A DNA stretch of 64,000 nucleotides from CAVONV01 sp963697355 (lineage in GTDB: Bacteria > Acidobacteriota > Vicinamibacteria > Marinacidobacterales > DATDRI01): assembly GCA_963697355.1 (NCBI GenBank), contig CAVONV010000035.1, positions 124,001 through 188,000 of the forward strand, written 5' to 3'. The position numbers and the translations under genes were made by a program. The notes below the pieces were generated by a model, which was given only the letters and a program-made list of their open reading frames with translations, searched no databases and was not told the DNA's origin. Shown here piece by piece: positions 1-9,278 of the stretch. Positions within the stretch are counted from its first letter, which is position 1, and every line of letters starts with the position of its first letter.

Positions 1-146
1 CCCCCCAACCAGAGCATTACGGTTTTCCGAACCGATGACGCAGACTAATGGAGAGCCGGCCAAACTGTAAATGGTCTCCATAGTGTATTTGGCCTCCTAA
101 AAGAGATTATTTTTTTTCTATACTAAGGAGGTTCTTTGGGTATATA

Positions 147-842
147 TTGAGGGCCCCAGCCGAAGCAAACCTAAGATCTATGCCGCCGGAGAAGAAGTAT
201 CGCGTCGTCATTGCCGAAGACCACACTCTTTTTCGAGACGGTCTGAAAGCACTGCTGTCTTTCGAGCCCGATTTCGAAGTGGTGGGCGAGGCCGCGGACG
301 GGCAGGAAGCTATTGCTCAAACCGAGGAGTTATCCCCCGACCTCGTCTTGCTGGATCTCTCGATGCCACGCGTCGACGGCATGACCGCTATCAAGGAGAT
401 CAAGAGGCGGTTGCCCGAGACGAAAATCGTCGTCTTGACGGTCCACAAGACGGAGGAGCACGTCGCCGAAACTCTCGATTCCGGAGCCAACGGCTATGTT
501 TTGAAAGACGCCAGCCACAACGAATTGGTGGTGGCCATGAAAAGCGTCTTGAGGGATGGATGCTACCTGAGTCCGGCCATCTCAGCGAGGGTGGTGGATG
601 GCTTCCTGAGCGAGCGGAAGAGCCAATCGCCGTGTTTGCATTCGGTGCTCCTCACTTCGCGAGAGCGTCAAGTCCTGAAACTGATTGCGGAAGGGTACAA
701 GAGCAAAGAGATCGCCGACGTGCTTTGCATCAGCGAGAAAACGGTGGCCAAACATCGCGCCAACATCATGGCGAAAACGGATCTCCACAGTGCCGCCGCG
801 TTGACGGCGTTCGCTATCGAACGGGGTCTGGTGGAGAGCTAG
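147..842 (+). CDS. NarL/FixJ-type response regulator
   Basis: Two-domain response regulator that would take phosphate from a partner kinase and bind DNA. The receiver domain spans about residues 18-135, with the acidic pair E24/D25, phosphoacceptor D70 in LLDLSMP and conserved K120. A LuxR-type helix-turn-helix follows at about 168-225 (LTSRERQVLKLIAEG, then SEKTVAKHRANI). Length (231 aa, TTG start) is normal for the family. A strong AAGGAGG lies at 125-131, which fits the TTG at 147 only with a long spacer; the ATG at 180 is the alternative start. The multi-PAS histidine kinase on the opposite strand converges on it and is the obvious partner. Target genes cannot be told from sequence. Confidence 0.93.
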   Translation: MRAPAEANLRSMPPEKKYRVVIAEDHTLFRDGLKALLSFEPDFEVVGEAADGQEAIAQTEELSPDLVLLDLSMPRVDGMTAIKEIKRRLPETKIVVLTVHKTEEHVAETLDSGANGYVLKDASHNELVVAMKSVLRDGCYLSPAISARVVDGFLSERKSQSPCLHSVLLTSRERQVLKLIAEGYKSKEIADVLCISEKTVAKHRANIMAKTDLHSAAALTAFAIERGLVES

Positions 843-3316
843 CTGCCTGAAAGCTCAGTCCAGACAGTCTTCACTCTCCTAAAGCTGACCAGGACACGCG
901 GAGCGTGGTACCTCGGCCCGGCTCGGACTCAATTGAGAAAGAGCCCCCGGAGAGCTCGGCTCTTTCCCCGATACTCGTGAGGCCGAAAGCCCATTTCGGT
1001 TTCCATCACCGTCGGCAGATCGAAACCCTTGCCGTTGTCCTCGACGGCGAGTGCGAGCTCGCCGTTGGTTCGGGTCAACGAGATTTTGACGAGACTCGCC
1101 TCGCTGTGTTTGGCCACGTTGTTGAAGGCTTCCTGAAGTATCCGATAGAGAACGGTTTTGAGATCGTCGGGAACGTCACTTTCCTCGACGTCGATGGCCT
1201 TTTCCACACTTATGCCTGGAAGGGTCGCTTGGAACTCGCGGCAAAACCAAGTGATGGTGGCCAGAATCCCCAAGGTGTCGAGGGTCGACGGCCGAAGTGC
1301 CATGCTGGTGTTGCGCACTTCTTCCATGGTTTGTTGGATCAAAGGAACGAGGCTCGACAATTGGTCGAGATCGGTTTCTCCTGATCCAGAGCCGGCGAGT
1401 CGGTTGAGGGTCTCCACTCTCATTTTGATCGTACCCAACGATTGGCCGATACCATCGTGTAGCTCTCTTGCAATTCGAGCTCGTTCTTTTTCCTGAGCCA
1501 TGAGAAGCTCGCTGGAAAGAAAGCGAAGGCTCTTTGCCGACTTCCTCAGTGCTTCCTCAGAGTGTTTCCGCTCCATCTCCGCTGAAGCACGGGCGGCAAA
1601 GACCCGTAACGTCGATTCCACGAATTGCGGGTTACTCAGCGGTTGGCCATCCAGAACGGCAATCAGCCCCAGAGGACGATCCTTCGAGTCGAACAAAGGC
1701 ACTCCCACGTAGCAGTCAACGTTCAGATCTTTCAGCATTTCATCGTGAGGATATTGCTCTTGAACGCCACGGGGATAGCAACACAACACCTTGCCCACGA
1801 CGTTTTGGCAAGGCGTGTGCGCCAGCTCGTAAACGAAATTGTCCACGACCCGATCGACGGACCAGACGGCGATGGTGGTCACCCTCTCTTCTTTCCCACC
1901 GGTAAGCTCGCCCACGAAGGCATAGTCCATGCCCAAGGTGCGGGCTAGTTGGGCAACCAATGAGTGGAAAAAGGCCTCCCCTGTCGAGGCCGCGACGCCC
2001 TCGGCTATGTTTTTGACGACCTGCTCCGATCGTTTGCGCTCCGTGATGTCTCGGAAAAGGCCTTGGACGACGGTTTTTTCTCCAAATCGTACAACGCTCC
2101 CCGTGATGTCAACGGGAACCGTGGTCTGATTTTTGGTTAGGATGGCAACGTCGTTCAGGGTACCGATTCCATCCTTCAAAATTCCTTCGAACGCGGGTAC
2201 CACCTTTTCGAGCAGCTCCTGTGGGTGGAGGTCGAGGAAGCGTTGGCGCAACAGTTCTTCCTTGGTGTAGCCGAACAAGCTCACAGCCGTCCGGTTAGCA
2301 TCCAGTATCTTTCCGCCGGTATCGGCCAACAATATGGCGTCACTGGCCTGATCAATGAGAGCGCGGTATTTCTTCTCCGATTGCCGAAGTTCCCCCTCCA
2401 TCTGCCTACGTATTTCGATCTCCCGTTCGAGGTTCAAATTCGCTTCCGACAGCTCTGCTGTACGTTCCTCCACCCGACGCTCGAGCTCCGCATGGGCCTT
2501 CTTCAACGCTAGCTCCGCTTTCTTGCGCTCGGAGATGTCTTCGACCAACACGAAGAATCCAGACATTTCACCGTTGATGCCGCGATGCGGTATGTAACGA
2601 GCGAGAAAATGACGTTCTCCGCCATTCTTCATGGGAAGTACGCCTTCGTACATCACAAACCGGCCAGATAGCACCTCTTTGACATGGTCCCGAACCTCTA
2701 GGTATCCAGCATCACCCAAGAGGTCCTTCAACTCTCGACCAACAATTTCCGACGGTTGCAAACCAAACCAGTGAGTGTATTCGCTATTAGCGAAACGATA
2801 AATCTCGTTGGTATCAACGTACGCAATCAGCACGGGAAGATTGTTGGTGATTAAACTGAGACGCTCCTCGCTTTCCAGCAAAGCCGTCTCGGCTCTTCTG
2901 CGTTCGGTAATATCTAGGCCGAGTGACATGGCCCCAACAACCCGGCCTCTATCGTCAAAGCGGATCGTGTTGTTCCACTCGCACAGGATGATTTCACCGT
3001 CCTTCGTCAGGTTCTCGTTGATCGTGTGGCGCCGGACTTGCCCCTGAAGGAGTGCCGAGACGATCTTCTCGACTTGAGGTCGTGCGTCATCTGGGATCAG
3101 GAACTCGAAGAAATTTCGCCCTAGAACCTCTTCGCGAGACCAGCCGAACATCAACTCTGCGCGCCGGTTCCAATCGGTGATGCAGCAGTTCCTATCCCAC
3201 AGGACGAACGCTAGTGGAGCGGCTTCATAAACGTTGCGATAGAGCACGCGTTCCGAATCGGCGGATTTCGTCCTCTGCTTGGATTCCAAGGCTGCCGTGT
3301 GCTTTGATCGACCCAC
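839..3316 (-). CDS. Cytoplasmic multi-PAS/GAF sensor histidine kinase (HisKA_3 type), frameshifted near the 3' end
   Basis: Domain order: PAS at about 20-145, PAS at about 150-270, a coiled coil at about 270-315 (ERRVEERTAELSEAN), PAS at about 315-430, GAF at about 435-590, the HisKA_3 phosphoacceptor helix with ARELHDGIGQ (His near 622), and an HATPase domain with EDNGKGFDL. No membrane segment is visible, so it should sense a cytosolic or diffusible signal. The uninterrupted frame ends at 929 with a nonsensical tail after EMGF. Removing one base at the A-run near 986-988 restores GLTSIGERAELSGG, a normal C-terminal ATP-lid, and the frame then ends at 839-841, overlapping the stop of the convergent response regulator. 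The family and pairing are secure. Whether the frameshift is real or a sequencing error is open. Confidence 0.9.
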
Positions 3317-3609
3317 TCTCTTATACTCCGACGGTCAGGTGCTGGACTCCGCTATTTAGCCCACTTATGCGCCAGCACGGTCAGAAAATTCGATTTTGAA
3401 TTCTGAGGCTTTTGAAAGGGATACCCGCCGCGACAAGACTCAGACCCGCCGAAATGTTTCATTCGCAAGGAAAAACGGCCGCGGCATTTCCCCCTTTTAC
3501 CGCGTTAGAGGAACTCTTCGGCAAGAGCCCCAGCCCCCAGTCCTCGGAGTATACACAAAAACGACGCCTTTCTTCAGGTGACGGATTGCCCGAGAGCCGG
3601 GATCGACGA

Positions 3610-4360
3610 TCAGGAGAACCAGAGTCGAAGAGCAAACACGATCACGGTAACGGTGACCACCCGACGGATCCAACGATGCCCCTTGAGAACGGTCAGGCGC
3701 GCGCCGATGAGTCCACCGATGGTGTTGCCCGCCGCCAAGGTGAGTCCCAACGGCCAGTGCACCAAACCCTTCCAAGCAAAGATACTCAAAGACACGACCG
3801 TGAAGGCCAGAACACAAAAGACCTTGAGAACGTTGCCCTGAACGAGGTCGAGTCCTGCCAACGTTGTCACCGCGAGTACCAAGAAGCCGACACCAGCCTG
3901 CACGAACCCTCCATAGACGCCGACGACAAAGAAATCCCAACACCAGCGCCCATCGCTTCATCCCTTGGGACCTGTCGGACTCCCCTTCGCTAGACGAAAT
4001 CGGACTCAACAGCGTCCACAGCGTCACGGCCACCATCAAAAAGGCGAGGATCTTTCGAAAGGCTTCGTCTCCTACAACGACGGCCGCTGCCGTCCCTAGT
4101 CCCGCTCCCAGCACTGCCGGGACAGCCGCCGATACAGCCCGGCGCCAGTTCATCATCCGGTGGTGATGGAAGCTCGAGACGGCGCCGACGTTTTGGAAGA
4201 GAATGGCAACACGGTTGGTACCGTTCGCCACGGTGGGAGGCAAGCCGAGGAAGATCAAGACCGGAAGAGTGAGAAAAGAGCCTCCCCCGGCAACGACGTT
4301 CAATATGCCGGCAACGAAGCCGGCAGGGAACAATATTAGGTAGATAATCCAGTCGGGCAT
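3610..4360 (-). CDS. TauE/SafE-family permease, frameshifted
   Basis: Membrane protein of the TauE/SafE (DUF81) family, proposed sulfite/organosulfonate or anion exporters. The N-terminal half has the typical AGILNVVAGGGSFLTLPVL glycine-rich helix and three or four hydrophobic segments. After WALVLGF the frame is lost. The C-terminal half continues in another frame from about 3930 (FVQAGVGFLVLAV, then GNTIGGLIGARLTVLKG) to a stop at 3610. A single extra base around 3928-3935, within an AAA-G-AAA stretch on the plus strand, explains the break. The joined protein would be about 250 aa, normal for the family. Substrate is unknown. Confidence 0.8.
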
Positions 4361-4399
4361 GGCTCGATTTCCGAGCCAAAGAGTATCCTATTTTCCCGA

Positions 4400-4687
4400 T
4401 AGGATGAACATGCGTCCGGAGTGGGCTCCTCGGATGCCGCTCCAAGCGGAGGTCAGAAGAAAATCGATGGATGGCCGGCGCCGAGTCGGGCTCGATCTCG
4501 AGGGACTTCGTCGTCGCCTCGAGCGCTTTATCTAGCTCGTCTTGATAGTGAAGCGCCAACCCGAGGAGGCGCCAAACCTCCACATTCTCGGGCTCGCTCT
4601 TGACGAGCGGCACCAGAAGCTCGCAGGCGGCATTGCCGTCCCGAGCCTGCACAAAGAGACAAAAAAGGCCACAACTTTTTTCGTCAT
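4400..4687 (-). pseudogene. TPR-repeat protein fragment, frame-disrupted
   Basis: A short stretch (about 4430-4650) encodes one or two tetratricopeptide-like helices: LVPLVKSEPENVEVWRLLG and LDKALEATTKSLEIEPDSA. A likely start, MTKKVVAFFVSL, lies at 4687 in a different frame and resembles a signal peptide, so one base change near 4650-4665 (T-rich) separates the two. The C-terminal end is not resolvable and may run into the TauE gene. It could be a small periplasmic TPR protein or the remnant of a longer one. Confidence 0.4.
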
Positions 4688-4737
4688 TTCCCGTCTAAAT
4701 AAATGGAGGGGCAAGCCGGTCTTTTTCCATTAAGCCC

Positions 4738-7384
4738 ATGATGAAAAAAATCAAAATATTGAGTTTTTCGATCCTGGTCGCTGCTCGCCGCCCATTCGAT
4801 CCAAGCAGCCAGCACCATCGAAAAAAAGGTCTACGTCACGGGAGAAACGAATCCCCACGCACCCGTCATCGATGGGAAGCTCGACGAGGCCTGTTGGCAA
4901 AAGGCACACTGGGAAAAAGGCTTCGTGCAGCGGGACCCGTACGAGGGAGAACCACCGAGTCAAGATACGGCGTTCAAGATCCTCTACGATGCAGGCAATC
5001 TTTATGTCGCCATCCATGCTTCGGATACTGAGCCGAACCGCATCGAGAACAGGGTCACACGGCGAGACGACCAACAGGGCGATCGAGTTGCCGTGAGCTT
5101 GGATAGCTACTTCGATCACAGAACGGCTTTCGTTTTCAATGTCAGTGCGGCGGGTGTCAAAAGTGACTACCTCATCTCCGACAACGGTGACAACTTGGAC
5201 TTCGGCTGGGACCCCGTTTGGCACACGGCTGTCCATCTAGAAGAAGACGGGTGGACGGCCGAGATGCGGATCCCCTTCTCTCAACTCCGATTCGGATCGA
5301 AGCAAGAGCAAGTTTGGGGGATGCAAGTTTGGCGCTGGCTGCATCGCAAGGAAGAGTTATCCGGATGGCAGCTCATTCCGAAGGACGCCTCGGGTTTGGT
5401 TCATTTGCATGGTGAGCTTCACGGGATTCAAAACATTCGATCTCATCGTCAGATCGAGCTACTTCCCTACGTCGTCGCCCAAACCGAGCGATTCGAGACA
5501 GAGGAAGGCAATCCGTTCGCCACCGGTCGTGATCACAACGCCGAGATCGGCCTGGACGGCAAGCTGGCCGTCACGAGCGATCTCACTTTGAACTTCACCG
5601 TCAATCCCGATTTTGGGCAAGTCGAAGCGGATCCGTCGGTCGTGAATTTGACCACGCAGGAAGTGTATTTCGATGAACGGCGTCCCTTTTTCATCGAGGG
5701 AAGAAATATCCTCAACTTTCAGGTGATGGGAGGCGACGGTGATTTCTCACAAGACAATTTGTTTTACTCTCGCCGCATCGGCCGTCCTCCGCAGTACGAT
5801 CCTGACACGGAAGATCACGAGTACAGCCTTAGCCCGGAGCACACGTCCATCCTGGGAGCCTTCAAGCTGACGGGAAAAACCAAGGACGGAGTCTCCATCG
5901 GCATCATGGAGAGCTTGACGGCAAGAGAAGTCGCCGAGATCGATTCTTACGGCGAGCGGCGGAATGAAGTCGTGGAGCCTTTTACGAGTTATTTCCTGGG
6001 GCGACTCCAAAAAGACTGGGACCAGGGCAATACCATCATCGGAGGGATGTTCACCGCCACGAACCGCAAAATCGAAGATCCCCAGCTCACATTTCTCCAC
6101 CAGGCTGCGTATTCGGGGGGAATCGACTTCCGCCGCTCATGGAAGAACAAGACCTACTATTTTTCGGCCAACTCCCTGTTCAGCACGGTCCGCGGCGACC
6201 AGGACGCCATTCTGGAGACCCAGGAGTCGTCCGTCCATTACTTTCAACGTCCCGATGCCACGCACGTTTCGGTCGACCCGACTCGGACCTCGCTCGCCGG
6301 ACACGGAGGGACACTCAGCTTCGGGAAGGAAGGAGACGGCCGCATCCGATTCTCCCTGGGAGGGACGTGGCGCTCTCCAGGTCTCGAGCTGAACGACGTG
6401 GGGTTCTTGCGCCAGGCGGATCGGCTCATGCAGTGGTCCTGGATGGGTTACCGTGTGTTGGAGCCTTTCGGTATCTTCCGGCGGATCAACGTCAACGCCA
6501 ACCAATGGCGAGGTTGGGATTTCAGCGGGGAGAACATCTTTGACGGAGGCAACATCAACGGAGGCGCCCAGTTCAAGAACTACTGGCGGGTAGGCGCCGG
6601 AATCAACCGCCAGGGAGAGTCTTTGTCGACCACTGTGCTTCGGGGTGGCCCGGCACTCCGACGGCCCGGCGGATGGGGAAACTGGTCCAACCTCAGCACC
6701 GACTCTCGCAAAAAGCTCCGCTTTCACATCGGCGGATGGAACTACTGGGGTGGAGATGACTCGCGACGCCATAAAGAGATTTGGTTTGGAGGAACGTACC
6801 GTGCAAGTAACGCCCTTGCCATCTCCATCGAGCCCACCATTGGCACCGACAAACTAGAGCTCCAGTACGTCAGCACCGAAGAGTTCGGAGACCAGGACCG
6901 CTACATCCTCGGCTACATCGATCAGAAGACCGTGGGTATCACCATCCGGCTGAACTACAGCATCACACCCAACTTATCCATCCAGTATTACGGGCAACCC
7001 TTTATATCGACGGGAGACTACACCCAGTTCAAGAGGGTCACCGAGCCCCGAGCTGACGCCTATGGCGACCGGTTCCAGACCTATACGAATAACGAGATCA
7101 GCTACGATGCGGACGAGGACGAATACCTCGTTGACGAGACGGGAGACGGCCTCACCGATTATAGATTCGACAACCCCAATTTCAATTTCCGCCAGTTCCG
7201 CTCCAACCTGGTACTCCGGTGGGAATACTCCCCTGGCTCGACACTGTACGTCGTCTGGTCTCAGGACCGGACGCACGACGGAGAGACGGGTGATTTCAAT
7301 TTCGGAAGAGACATGAACGATTTGTTTGAAGTCGCCCCTCACAACGTTTTTCTGGTGAAGTTCAGTCGTTGGTTTTCGTTCTGA
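4738..7384 (+). CDS. Exported DUF5916 protein with CBM9-like domain, one N-terminal frameshift
   Basis: A large (about 880 aa) surface or outer-membrane-type protein. An ATG at 4738 opens a signal peptide (MMKKIKILSFSIL); after one base change near 4781 it continues as LLAAHSIQAAS and then KVYVTGE. The uninterrupted frame only opens clearly from GTG 4925. Next comes a CBM9-like sandwich (PVIDGKLDEACW, then LYVAIHASDTEP and DGWTAEMRIPFSQLRF), about residues 40-230. The DUF5916 domain follows (PDFGQVEADPSVVNLT, then FFIEGRNI), ending in amphipathic strands with a terminal aromatic (FSRWFSF), which fits a beta-barrel. Members are common in Bacteroidota and Acidobacteriota, and their function is not established. 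No partner gene is adjacent. Confidence 0.85.
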
Positions 7385-7472
7385 GCACAACGGGCCCGGC
7401 ATCCGACTTTTGCACGAGTTTTTCGGTTCCTTGGACCCAACCGGTCTGACGCCAAGACATTGCCTGACGCGA

Positions 7473-7522
7473 GTTTTCCACAATTTCCGAACGCGTGGGG
7501 TCTGGCCCCATTCCGAACGCTT
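7473..7522. repeat. Dispersed intergenic repeat, copy 1
   Basis: About 50 bp, nearly identical to 45470-45520. It contains GCGTGGGGTCTGGCCCC, an imperfect palindrome, flanked by two TTCCGAACGC motifs. It is the only recognisable feature in the 7385-7707 intergenic stretch, between the DUF5916 gene and the polyphosphate operon, apart from an AAGGA ribosome-binding site at 7696-7700. Confidence 0.75.
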
Positions 7523-7707
7523 GTGGCACCGGGCTGCTCCGGAACTTGCTTCCTGACCTCTCATGCCAGTATCATTCATGGGTAGAAGTAAGGCTCCTTC
7601 TTTGCTGGAGACTCTACTTGTCTAACTCACTGCAATAAATGGCCTTAGCAGACCCGCCCCCCCTGGGGTCATCGGCTGGAAGTGCCCTAGGGTCCAAGGA
7701 GCTTCCG

Positions 7708-8523
7708 ATGTTCGAAACGGCTGAACTGGGACAACAGGTTTCAAGAACCGATTTCAAGAAACGCGAGCCCGCGCTCAGAGAGGCCCTGTTGACGCTCCAG
7801 AACGAGTTGCGACATTCTGCAAACTACCCCGTCATCATCCTCTTTGCCGGTGTGGATGGGGCAGGCAAAAGCGAGACCGTCAACCTGCTGAACGCATGGA
7901 TGGACCCTCGCTGGATCGTCACCAGAGCCTTTGGAGCTCCTTCCGATGAAACCCGCGAACGTCCCGAATACTGGCGGTTCTGGCTCAATCTCCCTCCAAA
8001 AGGCAGAATCGGGCTACTTCTGAGCGCCTGGTACTCGAATCCCCTGCTACAGCGGGTCTATGGAAAGTCGAGCGGGACGGCTTTCGAAAAACGGTTGGAG
8101 GACATACTCGATTTCGAAAAGACGTTGGCCGACGAAGGTGCTCTCATTCTGAAGTTCTGGATGCACCTCGACAAGAGAGCTCAAAAGAAACGCCTCAAAG
8201 CCTTCGAAGCCGATCCCCTGCTGAATTGGAGAGTCACCACGAAAGACTGGAGACACTGGCGGCTCTATGACAAGTTCACTTCCACCGCCGAACGGATCAT
8301 CTCCCGGACGAGCACTGGGCAAGCTCCTTGGTTCATCGTGGAAGGATGGGATCACGAATACCGAAGCTTGCGCGTCGTCGAGATCATCCTGGAAACCCTT
8401 CGGATGAGGATGAAAGCTGAGGCGAAGCACTCGCCTTCAAAGGTCACGTTGAACGACGCAGTACCCTCGAGATCCGAACACAACAATTCTACATCCACGG
8501 AACAAGCCAGGCGTTATCGCTGA
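7708..8523 (+). CDS. PPK2-family protein, N-terminal half of a split polyphosphate:AMP phosphotransferase
   Basis: Matches the first domain of the two-domain Pap enzymes (class II PPK2). The start MFETAELGQQ is typical of Pap, and an AAGGA site precedes ATG 7708. The Walker A loop is present (FAGVDGAGKSE), and so is the WRFWLNLPPKGRIG element. The Walker B/lid segment, DRSWY in active PPK2, reads SAWYSNPL here and lacks the catalytic Asp. By analogy with class II enzymes, where the C-terminal domain carries activity, this half may be structural or regulatory. It ends 4 bases before the second half, so the two products are likely translationally coupled. Confidence 0.88.
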   Translation: MFETAELGQQVSRTDFKKREPALREALLTLQNELRHSANYPVIILFAGVDGAGKSETVNLLNAWMDPRWIVTRAFGAPSDETRERPEYWRFWLNLPPKGRIGLLLSAWYSNPLLQRVYGKSSGTAFEKRLEDILDFEKTLADEGALILKFWMHLDKRAQKKRLKAFEADPLLNWRVTTKDWRHWRLYDKFTSTAERIISRTSTGQAPWFIVEGWDHEYRSLRVVEIILETLRMRMKAEAKHSPSKVTLNDAVPSRSEHNNSTSTEQARRYR

Positions 8524-8527
8524 GCGC

Positions 8528-9241
8528 ATGACCGTCTTGTCGAAACTGGACACATCTCGAGCATTGGAAAGCAAAGCTTACAAGAAGTCGTTGGTTAAAT
8601 ACCAAGGCCAACTCAACCTACTGCAAAGGAAAGCAAAGGAGAAGAACGTCTCTACCATCCTCGTCTTCGAGGGTTGGGATGCCGGCGGTAAGGGTGGTGC
8701 GATCCGCCGTATCACTTCCGCCCTCGATGCGCGAGAAGCTCAGGTCATCCCCATTGCCGCCCCCACGGATGAGGAAAAGGCTCACCACTACCTATGGCGC
8801 TTTTGGCGACATTTGCCCCGCGCCGGTCGCATCACCATATTCGACCGAAGTTGGTACGGCAGGGTGCTCGTCGAGCGCGTCGAAAAGTTTGCCACGGAAG
8901 AAGAGTGGGCGCGTGCTTACACCGAGATCAACGCCTTCGAGCGACAACTCGTGGAGCACGGCATCATCTTGCTGAAGTTCTGGCTCCACATTTCCAAAGA
9001 CGAGCAATTGCGGCGGTTCAAAGCGCGTGAAGAGACCTCTTTCAAACGATGGAAGATCACGGAGGAAGACTGGCGCAACCGCGAAAAATGGGACGACTAC
9101 GAAACCGCCGTCCATGCGATGGTGGAGCGAACCAGTACCGGGGTCGCCCCGTGGGTACTCGTCGAAGGCAACGACAAGAAGTTTGCCCGGGTGAAGGTGC
9201 TGAAAGCCCTTTGCGAAAGGTTGGAAAGCTCCATCAATTAG
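8528..9241 (+). CDS. Polyphosphate kinase 2 family protein, catalytic half of split Pap
   Basis: A 237-aa single PPK2 domain. Walker A is FEGWDAGGKGGAIRR (about residues 45-60) and Walker B/lid is IFDRSWYGRVLVERVE (about 117-132), both intact. The C-terminal VEGNDKKFARVKVL is also typical. It should transfer phosphate between polyphosphate and a nucleoside mono- or diphosphate; AMP is inferred from the Pap-like context. It lies between the N-terminal Pap-like gene and ppk1 in one operon, giving both synthesis and use of polyphosphate. Confidence 0.92.
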   Translation: MTVLSKLDTSRALESKAYKKSLVKYQGQLNLLQRKAKEKNVSTILVFEGWDAGGKGGAIRRITSALDAREAQVIPIAAPTDEEKAHHYLWRFWRHLPRAGRITIFDRSWYGRVLVERVEKFATEEEWARAYTEINAFERQLVEHGIILLKFWLHISKDEQLRRFKAREETSFKRWKITEEDWRNREKWDDYETAVHAMVERTSTGVAPWVLVEGNDKKFARVKVLKALCERLESSIN

Positions 9242-9278
9242 CCGGTCCATCGACCAAGCACAAACACATGGAACTACC

